NCBI GenBank assembly: GCA_012519365.1 | Contig: JAAYQH010000203.1 | Location: forward strand, 1 to 12,163 | Length of the DNA: 12,163 nt | DNA from: Planctomycetota bacterium | GTDB lineage: Bacteria; Planctomycetota; Phycisphaerae; Sedimentisphaerales; Anaerohalosphaeraceae | Reading direction: 5' to 3' | Part shown: piece by piece, positions 1 through 6,588 of the stretch | Numbering within the stretch: position 1 is the first letter of the stretch | Layout: every line of letters starts with the position of its first letter | Notes under the pieces: model-generated | The model's input: only the letters and a program-made list of their open reading frames with translations | Databases searched by the model: none | What the model was told of the DNA's origin: nothing | Program-made: the position numbers and the translations under genes

Positions 1-54
1 ATCGCTCCGCAAAACCGTACCAAAGGTGATGCGCAGTCGCTGCTGGACAGGTAA
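1..54 (+). CDS. C-terminal tail of an upstream gene (partial, unidentified)
   Basis: Frame 1 is open from the window edge to a TAA at 52-54 and encodes a 17-residue tail ending GDAQSLLDR. The composition is plausible for coding DNA, and the stop lies 40 bp before the next co-directional start, which suits an operon. Too little is present to name a family, and an open frame of this length can occur by chance. If the gene is real, it probably belongs to the same transcription unit as the GNAT-deacetylase fusion and would help identify that pathway. Confidence 0.4.
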   Translation: MAPQNRTKGDAQSLLDR

Positions 55-94
55 CTGCTGACCTCTGCGGGCCATAGCGCCATACGAGGGCATT

Positions 95-1894
95 ATGATT
101 CGAATTGTTCGCATCTATCACCATTTGCTGCCGATTGAGCAGGATCGCATTGCGCAGGTGCAGGAGATTTTTCGTCAGAATTTTTCGGCGGTGGCCGACT
201 ATGCCGACAAGATTCCAAGCCTGTTGGACAATCCGATTCAGTACGGCTATACAACGGGGTTGCTGGTCTCGGAAACATCGTTGGGGCATGTGACCGGATT
301 TTCTTTGGTTCTGTATTTTCCGACGATCCGAAGCGCATTGCTGGATTTTATGGCGGTCCGACGGGGCATCCGCGGCGGCGGCACGGGCAGCGCCTTGTAC
401 GAGGCGACCCGGGAATATTCCAAGCAGGCCGGGGCACTGGGGTTATATCTGGAGGCGCTGCCGGACGACCCGACAGTTGTAACCGACCCGGCGGAGTTAA
501 AAGAAAACCAGCGGCGGCTGCGCTTTTATGAAAATTACGACGTTCGTCCGATTATCGGCACCGAATACGAAACACCCATTGACGACTCGCCGGCGCCGTA
601 CCTGCTGTATGACGGGCTGGATCGCGATGAGCCGTTGAGTCGGTCTCAGTGTCGCGCGGCCATCCGGACGATTCTGACCAAAAAGTACAGCCATCTGGTC
701 CGGCCCGATTATATTGAGCGTGTGGTCGAGTCGGTAGTGGATGACCCGGTGCGGCTGCGACCGCCGAAATATGTCAAAGCCGAAACGCCCCCCGTTTACA
801 GCCTGGCCGACCGACGACTGGAAAAGCCGTTTGTGATGGTCAGCTGCGAGGCGCACCAGGTGCATCACGTCCACGAGCGGGGCTATGTCGAACGGCCGGC
901 ACGGGTCGGCGTGATCCGCCAGTCGCTGGAGGCGATGGGCCTGTTTGAAGTGAGCGGCGTTAAACACTTCGGCCAGGAATATATCACCGCGGTCCACGAT
1001 GCCGACTTTGTCAATTATCTCAAAGCGGTCTGTCTGAAGCTGCACGGCAAACGGCCGGTCTATCCGTATGTGTTTCCCATTCGCCGTCCGGAACGTCGTC
1101 CCAAAGACCTGGCGGTACGAGCGGGCTATTACTGCATTGACACCTTTACGCCTCTGGACCGCAATGCGTATGACGCGGCCAAGGCGGCGGTGGATGTGGC
1201 ATTGACCGCAGCCGAGCAGGTGCTGCACGGGTGTCAGTTGGCCTATGCGTTGTGCCGACCGCCGGGCCATCACGCCGAGCGGCGAGTCTTTGGCGGGTTT
1301 TGCTATTTCAACAACGCCGCGATCGCCGCCCAGTTCCTGAGCAAACACGGCAGCGTGGCAATGCTGGATATCGACTTTCATCACGGCAACGGCGCGCAGG
1401 ATATTTTTTACACCCGCCGCGATGTGCTGACGGTCTCAATCCACGGCCACCCGAACTTTGCCTATCCGTATTTTTCGGGGTTTGCCGATGAAACGGGCCA
1501 GGGCGACGGCAAGGGGTTCAATCATAACTATCCGCTGGCGGAAAACGCCGGAGCTACCGAGTACGTCACGGCTCTGGACAAGGCGCTGGGCAATGTGCGG
1601 AAATTTTCGCCGATGTTTTTGGTGGTGTGTGTGGGCTTTGACATTATGAAAGGCGACCCGACCGGTTCGTTTGGTCTGAACGGCCGGATGGTAAAACAGA
1701 TCGGTCAGGCCATCGGGGCGTTGAATCTGCCGACATTGGTCGTGCAGGAAGGCGGCTACAGCCTGCGGAATCTGCGGATGGGTGCAACGGCGCTGTTTCA
1801 GGGTTTTGCAGAGCCCTTAAAGCCCTCGGCGGAAAACGCTTCGGGCCTTCCGAGAGGCGAAAAAAAACGCCCTCCCAACGGCAGGCAAACGTAA
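95..1894 (+). CDS. GNAT acetyltransferase fused to HDAC/acetylpolyamine amidohydrolase-family deacetylase
   Basis: The 599-aa protein joins two opposing activities. Residues about 1-160 look like a GNAT domain, with the acetyl-CoA pyrophosphate-binding pattern R/Q-x-x-G-x-G/A at R93-G98 (RGGGTG) followed by a helix, and a late FYENY segment (144-148). Residues about 245-575 are a zinc-dependent deacetylase of the histone deacetylase/AcuC/acetylpolyamine amidohydrolase superfamily. Visible are RPPGHHA (His392-His393, charge relay), DIDFHHGNG (425-433; predicted zinc ligands Asp427 and His429), GFD with the third zinc ligand Asp516, GDPTGSFGL (520-528), and EGGY with the catalytic-type Tyr555. 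All catalytic positions appear intact. The GDPxxxF loop is closer to the polyamine/class II-like branch than to AcuC. No signal peptide is visible, so it is probably cytoplasmic. The ATG has a GAGG ribosome site at 86-89. The C-terminal ~25 residues are polar and low-complexity. An ATP-grasp ligase follows 83 bp downstream. The substrate is not evident: candidates are polyamines, an amino-acid derivative or protein lysines. Confidence 0.9.
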   Translation: MIRIVRIYHHLLPIEQDRIAQVQEIFRQNFSAVADYADKIPSLLDNPIQYGYTTGLLVSETSLGHVTGFSLVLYFPTIRSALLDFMAVRRGIRGGGTGSALYEATREYSKQAGALGLYLEALPDDPTVVTDPAELKENQRRLRFYENYDVRPIIGTEYETPIDDSPAPYLLYDGLDRDEPLSRSQCRAAIRTILTKKYSHLVRPDYIERVVESVVDDPVRLRPPKYVKAETPPVYSLADRRLEKPFVMVSCEAHQVHHVHERGYVERPARVGVIRQSLEAMGLFEVSGVKHFGQEYITAVHDADFVNYLKAVCLKLHGKRPVYPYVFPIRRPERRPKDLAVRAGYYCIDTFTPLDRNAYDAAKAAVDVALTAAEQVLHGCQLAYALCRPPGHHAERRVFGGFCYFNNAAIAAQFLSKHGSVAMLDIDFHHGNGAQDIFYTRRDVLTVSIHGHPNFAYPYFSGFADETGQGDGKGFNHNYPLAENAGATEYVTALDKALGNVRKFSPMFLVVCVGFDIMKGDPTGSFGLNGRMVKQIGQAIGALNLPTLVVQEGGYSLRNLRMGATALFQGFAEPLKPSAENASGLPRGEKKRPPNGRQT

Positions 1895-1962
1895 AGCACG
1901 CGGTTGGATGTGCTGAATCATAAACTCAAACAATGAAAGAAAACAGGTTGAAACGGATTGAT

Positions 1963-1967
1963 AAGGA
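1963..1967 (+). promoter_or_regulatory. Ribosome binding site that sets the ATP-grasp start
   Basis: AAGGA lies 10 bases before the ATG at 1978. The earlier in-frame ATG at 1933 has no purine-rich site in front of it and would only add 15 polar residues that the family does not need. The start at 1978 is therefore preferred. Confidence 0.65.
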
Positions 1968-1977
1968 CAGCTTAAAC

Positions 1978-3006
1978 ATGCAACGAATCGGGTTGGTTTA
2001 CGATCTTCGCAGCGATTATCTGGCGGAGGGGTTCAGCGAGGAACAGGCCGCGGAGTTTGACTCCGAACAGACCATTGAGGCCCTCGAGCGGACGATCGCG
2101 TCGCTGGGGTATTCGGTCGAGCGGATCGGCCACGGCAAACGATTGGCCGAACGGCTGGTCGCCGGAGACCGCTGGGATATGGTCTTCAATATCGCCGAAG
2201 GACTGGGCGGACGCTGCCGTGAGGCTCAGGTGCCGGCCCTGCTTGAGTTGTACGGGCAGGCTTACACGTTTTCCGATCCGCTGGTGTGTGCGGCCACACT
2301 CGATAAGGCCGTCGCCAAGCGGTGGGTCGCGCAGGCGGGATTGCCGACGCCGCCCTTTGCGGTCGTGCGAACCGAGGCGGATATTCCGTACGTGGCGCTG
2401 CGATTTCCGCTGTTTGCCAAGCCGTTGGCCGAGGGGACGAGCAAGGGCATTGATCAACAGTCCAAAATCGACGATCCGGTGCAGTTAAATCGCGTGTGTC
2501 TTGAGTTGCTTGGCCGGTATCGCCAGCCAGTGCTGGTGGAGGAATTTTTGCCGGGGCGGGAGTTTACCGTCGGCATCGTTGGCACCGGCTCTGCGGCGCG
2601 GGTCATCGGCACGATGGAAATTGAGATGCGACAAAAAGATCAGCCGGCGATTTATTCGTTCGAGAACAAAGAAGAATGCGAAACACGGATTACCTATCAT
2701 CCGATTCTGGATGACAGCCGGCTTCAGGCAGACGTGCAGTCACTGGCGCTGGCGGCCTATCGTGTGCTGGAATGCCGCGATGGCGGACGGGTGGATATTC
2801 GCTGCGACGCCGCGGGGCGGCCGTGTTTTATTGAGATCAACCCCTTGGCCGGACTGCACCCGACGCATTCGGATTTGCCAATGATTGCCGCACAGGAAAA
2901 AATGACTTATGCCGAGTTGATCAAGGCCATTCTGGACAGTGCCTTTGCCCGGTGCTGCACGGCCGATTTGGCTGTGGAGAAGGTGGAATTGAGAATGGAA
3001 AATTAA
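1978..3006 (+). CDS. ATP-grasp ligase, D-Ala-D-Ala ligase-like, of unknown substrate
   Basis: The 342-aa protein has the D-alanine-D-alanine ligase fold: an N-terminal pre-ATP-grasp domain (about 1-100; IGLVYDLRSDY, then WDMVFNIAEGLGG at 66-78) and an ATP-grasp domain. FAKPLAEGTSKGI (146-158) carries the nucleotide-binding Lys148, VEEFLPGREFTVGI (187-200) is the central strand, and RVDIRCD (271-277) plus FIEINPLAGLHP (284-295) supply Mg2+ ligands such as Asp273, Glu286 and Asn288. HSDLP (297-301) sits where Ddl proteins bind the second substrate but differs from the usual Ddl sequence. The family makes an amide or peptide bond through an acyl-phosphate, using ATP. It is probably not the cell-wall Ddl: it lacks Ddl-type flanking genes and lies directly behind a GNAT-deacetylase fusion, which points to a small-molecule or peptide pathway. 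The last residues (VELRMEN) coincide with a heptad-repeat tract and may be a recent tail. An alternative start is the ATG at 1933 (357 aa). Confidence 0.88.
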   Translation: MQRIGLVYDLRSDYLAEGFSEEQAAEFDSEQTIEALERTIASLGYSVERIGHGKRLAERLVAGDRWDMVFNIAEGLGGRCREAQVPALLELYGQAYTFSDPLVCAATLDKAVAKRWVAQAGLPTPPFAVVRTEADIPYVALRFPLFAKPLAEGTSKGIDQQSKIDDPVQLNRVCLELLGRYRQPVLVEEFLPGREFTVGIVGTGSAARVIGTMEIEMRQKDQPAIYSFENKEECETRITYHPILDDSRLQADVQSLALAAYRVLECRDGGRVDIRCDAAGRPCFIEINPLAGLHPTHSDLPMIAAQEKMTYAELIKAILDSAFARCCTADLAVEKVELRMEN

Positions 3007-3037
3007 GACATACCCTCCGAAACTCAAAACTCAAAAT
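2982..3037 (+). repeat. Degenerate 7-bp repeat tract over the ATP-grasp stop codon
   Basis: The sequence falls into 7-bp steps. Clear pairs are TCAAAAC-TCAAAAT (3024-3037), and the TTGAGAA and TGGAAAA blocks at 2989-3002 are related A/G-rich units. It covers the last seven codons of the ligase gene and the first 31 bp of the spacer. It resembles degenerate heptamer repeats (STRR type) known from cyanobacteria and other genomes. The copies are few and imperfect, so chance is possible. Confidence 0.35.
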
Positions 3038-3059
3038 GACAGCTGTTTGTTAAGAGGAC

Positions 3060-3089
3060 AAAACCAGCCCGTTGGCTGGCTTCGCTTTT
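3060..3089. terminator. Bidirectional-looking hairpin terminator between convergent genes
   Basis: A perfect 6-bp stem CCAGCC (3064-3069) / GGCTGG (3074-3079) closes a CGTT tetraloop. On the - strand the stem is followed at once by TTTTG, a short U-tract suited to terminating the dinG transcript, whose stop is at 3091. On the + strand a T4 run at 3086-3089 follows after CTTCGC, giving a weaker terminator for the ATP-grasp transcript. Placement between two convergent stop codons supports the call. Confidence 0.6.
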
Positions 3090-3090
3090 G

Positions 3091-5094
3091 CTACAGCCAC
3101 TCAAAGGGATCGGCGCTGACCCGTTCCACACGGCATTCGGGAATGGCGGCCAGAAATTGTCGGCCGTAATGTTTTTTGACAATGCGGCTGTCCAGCACGA
3201 CCACCATTCCTGTATCGCTCTTACTGCGAATCAATCGGCCAAACCCCTGTTTGAATTTGATAATCGCCATTGGCAGCTGATATTCCATAAAGGGGTTTTG
3301 GCCTTTTTGCCGCATCCGCTCGATGCGTCCCTGGATCAGCGGATGGCTCGGCACGGCAAACGGCAGCCGCACGATGATCACATTGGACAGTGCCTCACCG
3401 GGCACATCGACGCCCTGCCAGAAACTGTCGGTGCCGAACAGCACATAACGGCCGTCCTGCTTAAACCGCGACAGCATCCGGTCGCGATCCAGCCCGGCGC
3501 CCTGCACCAGCAAATTCATCTCGTGCTCGTCCAGCCAGTCTTTGAGCCGCTCGACGGTTTGCTGCATCATCGCATAACTGGTAAACAGCACGAAGGCCCG
3601 CCCCTGACTTTTGAGCAGATATTTTTGAATCGCCGCTGCGGCCTTCTCGATAAAGTCCGGCGCGTTGGGGTCGGGCATATCCGCTTCAATATACATCACC
3701 ATCTGACGGCGATAATCAAAAGGCGAGCCGACCTGCAACGCTTCAAAATGATCCAACCCGATGCGTTCAGCAAAGAAGGCAAACCCCTCTTTGTCCCCTT
3801 TGCCGCAACTGAGCGTCGCGCTGGTCAATACGACCGATTTATACGCCCCAAAGAGCCGCTCACGAAGGTATGGCGCCACATCCAGCGGCGCTGCTCGCAG
3901 GGTAATCCGCTTGTATTTACCGTTTTCCGCTTCGACCCAATAGACGCAGTCGTCGCGTGTCTGCTGCAAAAAATCGCTCAAGTCCTTTTCTGCCTGTGCC
4001 AATTGGTCAATGCTGCGTACCAATTCAAATTTATCTTCCTCATCCTTAAGCGATTTGACCAGCTGCACAAGACTCAGCCGCAATTCCTTAAGTGCGTCCG
4101 ACAGCGTGTCCTCGACAAAGCCCGGCTCACACCGTCCGCCGGTTTCTTCGCCGGCATGGGCAAACCAGGCTTGCACCTGTGCGAAAAAGACCTGCTGAGC
4201 GGTGCGACACCGTCGAACGCATTGGCGGGCCTGGTCGGCATTGGTAAGCCAGGCCAACAGGCCGCGTCGGCGTCGCACGTGATAGAGGCGATCCAGCAGC
4301 GAGGTGATGGTGTATTGGCTGATGTGGATGCCGAAATGCTCCTCGGCAACATGTTCGATGGTATGTGCCTCGTCCAGCACGACATATTCATACTCGGGCA
4401 GCACGCCGGCCCCTTCGCTTTTGAGCGCCAAATCGCTAAACAGCAGGGCGTGATTGGCCACAATAATATCGGCCGCCTCAAGCTGTCGCCGTGCCCTCCA
4501 GTAAAAACACTGGGCAAAATGGGCGCACTTTCGCCCTTTGCAGTTGCCATGTTCGCTTTGCACTGCCTGCCAGACCTGAGCCGAGGGCAGTTCGGGCAAA
4601 TCGCTGAGTGAGCCGTCTTTGGTACGTGCAGCCCAATCGGCAATCGCGATCAATTCCACGCCGCTGTCGTCAAACAAGCTCTGCTGTCGATGTTTGGCAT
4701 ACTCCAGCCGCCGCTTGCACAGATAGTGGCCGCGTCCTTTGGCCAGGCACACCACGACGCCCTCTTCCAGCAGTGTCTGTAAAAAAGGAATGTCTTTCTG
4801 AATCAGTTGCTGCTGCAGATTGAGGGTATATGTGCTGATGACCACCCGGCCCGCCTTGCGCAGCGCGATATCAAATGCCCCGGCCAAATAGGCAAAACTT
4901 TTGCCCACACCGGTGCCGGCCTCCACCGCCAGATGAAACTGCTCGCGGAAGGCCTGCTGCACGCGCTGTGCCATAGCCAGTTGCTGGGGCCGCAACTCAA
5001 AACGAGGCCATAGCCGGGCCGCTATCCCCTGCTCGCCCAGCAGGGTGTCGGCCTCAAGTCCGTTCGGTTGTTTGGCAAACGAAATCACCCGCAT
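3091..5094 (-). CDS. dinG: DinG/YoaA-family (XPD-like) Fe-S ATP-dependent DNA helicase
   Basis: The 667-aa superfamily 2 helicase belongs to the XPD/DinG group. Walker A is AGTGVGKS (59-66, Lys65), preceded by a RPQQ Q-motif-like segment (35-38). Motif II is DEAH (241-244). Four cysteines, Cys126, Cys185, Cys190 and Cys196, have the spacing expected for the [4Fe-4S] cluster of this family. TSATL lies about two thirds in, and motif VI is QGFGRLIRS (616-624) with the arginine finger region. Known members unwind 5'-to-3', acting on R-loops, D-loops and G-quadruplexes, and take part in replication or damage tolerance. The length is between E. coli YoaA and DinG, and no fused exonuclease domain is present. 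It is the last gene of the - strand operon, 39 bp after the TPR gene, with a terminator right behind it. The start is uncertain: TAAGGA abuts the ATG at 5094, whereas GTG at codon 3 (5088) would have 6-nt spacing. Confidence 0.92.
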   Translation of the reverse strand: MRVISFAKQPNGLEADTLLGEQGIAARLWPRFELRPQQLAMAQRVQQAFREQFHLAVEAGTGVGKSFAYLAGAFDIALRKAGRVVISTYTLNLQQQLIQKDIPFLQTLLEEGVVVCLAKGRGHYLCKRRLEYAKHRQQSLFDDSGVELIAIADWAARTKDGSLSDLPELPSAQVWQAVQSEHGNCKGRKCAHFAQCFYWRARRQLEAADIIVANHALLFSDLALKSEGAGVLPEYEYVVLDEAHTIEHVAEEHFGIHISQYTITSLLDRLYHVRRRRGLLAWLTNADQARQCVRRCRTAQQVFFAQVQAWFAHAGEETGGRCEPGFVEDTLSDALKELRLSLVQLVKSLKDEEDKFELVRSIDQLAQAEKDLSDFLQQTRDDCVYWVEAENGKYKRITLRAAPLDVAPYLRERLFGAYKSVVLTSATLSCGKGDKEGFAFFAERIGLDHFEALQVGSPFDYRRQMVMYIEADMPDPNAPDFIEKAAAAIQKYLLKSQGRAFVLFTSYAMMQQTVERLKDWLDEHEMNLLVQGAGLDRDRMLSRFKQDGRYVLFGTDSFWQGVDVPGEALSNVIIVRLPFAVPSHPLIQGRIERMRQKGQNPFMEYQLPMAIIKFKQGFGRLIRSKSDTGMVVVLDSRIVKKHYGRQFLAAIPECRVERVSADPFEWL

Positions 5095-5100
5095 TCCTTA
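5095..5100 (-). promoter_or_regulatory. Ribosome site touching the annotated dinG ATG
   Basis: TAAGGA on the - strand directly abuts the ATG at 5094, leaving no spacer. The same site is 6 bases from an in-frame GTG at 5088-5086. The true start may therefore be this GTG, making the protein 665 aa. Confidence 0.45.
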
Positions 5101-5121
5101 CAGCACGTGACCTGCACGCTG
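5101..5121 (-). other. Small hairpin just upstream of the dinG ribosome site
   Basis: CAGC (5101-5104) pairs with GCTG (5118-5121) and GTG (5107-5109) pairs with CAC (5115-5117), leaving a 2-nt bulge and a 5-nt loop. It fills most of the 39-bp spacer between the TPR gene and dinG. No T-tract follows, so it is not an intrinsic terminator. It could affect mRNA processing or dinG translation, or be incidental. Confidence 0.25.
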
Positions 5122-5133
5122 GAACGATGCCTG

Positions 5134-6588
5134 TTAGTCCTGCGTCGCTTCATTGGGCAAAATGACCCTTTGCAGCACGGCAACGGCCTTGTCGTCGGGC
5201 AGAGTCTCGATGGCTTTGCGAATCGCCTCGGCCGCACGCTGAGTCTGGCCGTCCTGATACAGCACGAACGCCATCAAAAACGCCAAATCGCCGGACTGGC
5301 TGCGTTGCTGCCAGGTTTCCATTTCGAGCAGACGGTTTTCAAATACATCGCGATCGCCGATCAGAGCGGCCAAATCCACTTTTTCAGTGGCGACGTTCTC
5401 GTTCAGCAGAATCGCCTTGCGCAAGGCGCGCGAACTGCTGATATATTCGCCGGCCGCGAACAGCGCAAAGGCCCGTCCGGCATACGGCCGCGCATCGGTC
5501 GGGGTCCACACCGTTGCCAGCTCAAAGGCATCGGCGGCCTTATAGAATTTGCCTTCTTTCAGGAACCGCTCGGCGGCGACCAGATATTGCATCGAACGTG
5601 CTTCAGCAAGCCGCTCAAAGGTTTTGTATTTGCTCAGCAGTGCCGCCGCCTCGGCCTGTTGTTCGTCGGTCAAAATCGGCCCTTCGGCCTCCTCATCAAG
5701 CGTCGATCGTCCGCCCACGGTCGGCGTTTGGTCGTCTGCCTCTTTAACCGTCAGTTGTGGCTGAGTGCGCAGCAATGCCGCCGTTCGCTCGTTTTGTTCC
5801 TCCATCAGTTGTTCCTGCAATTCCTCAACGAATTGGTCGCGCACACGCTGTTCCGGTTTGGGTTCCTGTTCGGTCTTCTGCCGTTGCTGCTCGGCCTGTT
5901 CTTCAAGTTGTTTTTGTTCTTTGACTTCTTCCGGCAGCAAGTAATTCTTAAAGAAAATCGACTGGTCGATACGCTCCAATGGCTTTGCGGTTTCGTCGAT
6001 GGAGGGGGTTTTACGCGCGGTGTCCGTGTCCTCACGCAGCTGCATTTGCCGAGACAATATCCGCTCCAGTTCCGCGGCACTGAGCGATAACGGCCGCGGA
6101 CGATACTGTGTTCCGACCGTCTGGGCCAGCATCGGCGGGGTATAGGGGTCCGCCTGTCCCTGACTGGCCTGAAGCGGCGAAAAGACGGTCGAACCTCCCA
6201 CGCCGCTTGGGGTGGTTGTGGTTACGGTACGCCGCGGGTCATAGTACGGACGAAATCGCCCCGGTGAACGGTCGGACGAGATCGGATCATATGACCGCCG
6301 CAAAAAATCATCCACCGGACTGACGGAGGAGGAACGGTAGTAGTATCCTGAGCTGTACGGCACACTGCCGCGGAAATGGGCCAAACCGCCGACGTTTCCG
6401 GTCACAATGCTGTCGCGGCCTACCGTGTCAAAAGGCCGGCTTGGCACCAGCCCGGTGCGTCCGGCGCTGGGAACGGCCGTCGGAGAACCGATCGGCGAAC
6501 GCACATTGCGCACATTGGGATTATCCACTGCCAAACCCGTCCCGGCCAGGATTGTCCCAATCATCATCACAATAATGGTTTTTTTCAT
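5134..6588 (-). CDS. Exported TPR-repeat protein with low-complexity and coiled-coil regions
   Basis: The 484-aa protein begins with a signal peptide (MKKT, a hydrophobic stretch to about residue 18, likely cleavage after Ala20), so it should be exported. Residues about 21-170 are low-complexity, rich in Ser, Pro, Gly, Arg and Tyr (for example GYYYRSSS at 81-88), and probably disordered. Residues about 219-275 are rich in Gln and Glu with heptad-like spacing and probably form a coiled coil. Three TPR-like helical pairs are visible near 334-366, 368-400 and 433-465; each has the alanine-rich pattern and ends near a proline or asparagine. No catalytic motif is seen. TPR modules usually mediate protein contacts, so a scaffolding role in the periplasm or envelope is the most that can be inferred. 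The start is firm: GGGAGGT lies 5 bases before the ATG. That ATG overlaps the nadK stop as ATGA, indicating translational coupling. The family is unrecognised. Confidence 0.85.
   Translation of the reverse strand: MKKTIIVMMIGTILAGTGLAVDNPNVRNVRSPIGSPTAVPSAGRTGLVPSRPFDTVGRDSIVTGNVGGLAHFRGSVPYSSGYYYRSSSVSPVDDFLRRSYDPISSDRSPGRFRPYYDPRRTVTTTTPSGVGGSTVFSPLQASQGQADPYTPPMLAQTVGTQYRPRPLSLSAAELERILSRQMQLREDTDTARKTPSIDETAKPLERIDQSIFFKNYLLPEEVKEQKQLEEQAEQQRQKTEQEPKPEQRVRDQFVEELQEQLMEEQNERTAALLRTQPQLTVKEADDQTPTVGGRSTLDEEAEGPILTDEQQAEAAALLSKYKTFERLAEARSMQYLVAAERFLKEGKFYKAADAFELATVWTPTDARPYAGRAFALFAAGEYISSSRALRKAILLNENVATEKVDLAALIGDRDVFENRLLEMETWQQRSQSGDLAFLMAFVLYQDGQTQRAAEAIRKAIETLPDDKAVAVLQRVILPNEATQD

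Noticed and set aside
497..1384. 295-codon open frame opposite the GNAT-deacetylase gene
   Set aside because: It is a shadow of the real gene; its His/Arg/Val-rich composition reflects reverse-complement codons.
1857..1875. A8 run flanked by GAGGCG and CGCCCTC, a possible slippage site or terminator
   Set aside because: It lies inside the deacetylase gene near its end; a frameshift would only alter the low-complexity tail, and the stem has a bulge and no U-tract on the coding strand.
1895..1914. Hairpin AGCAC/GTGCT right after the deacetylase stop
   Set aside because: It has only 5 bp of stem, a 10-base loop and no T-run, so it does not support a terminator. The two + strand genes are more likely co-transcribed.
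1978..3006. Identification as the cell-wall D-alanine-D-alanine ligase (ddl)
   Set aside because: The fold is shared, but the C-terminal substrate-side motif and the gene neighbourhood differ from Ddl, so only the ligase family is claimed.
3088..4611. 507-codon open frame on the + strand opposite dinG
   Set aside because: It is antisense to a helicase with all motifs intact, has no ribosome site or family pattern, and is explained by GC-rich codon structure.
5068..6090. 340-codon open frame on the + strand with a Leu/Phe-rich stretch resembling membrane segments
   Set aside because: The Leu/Phe stretch is the complement of the Gln/Glu/Lys-rich coiled coil of the TPR protein, and the frame also overlaps the dinG start.
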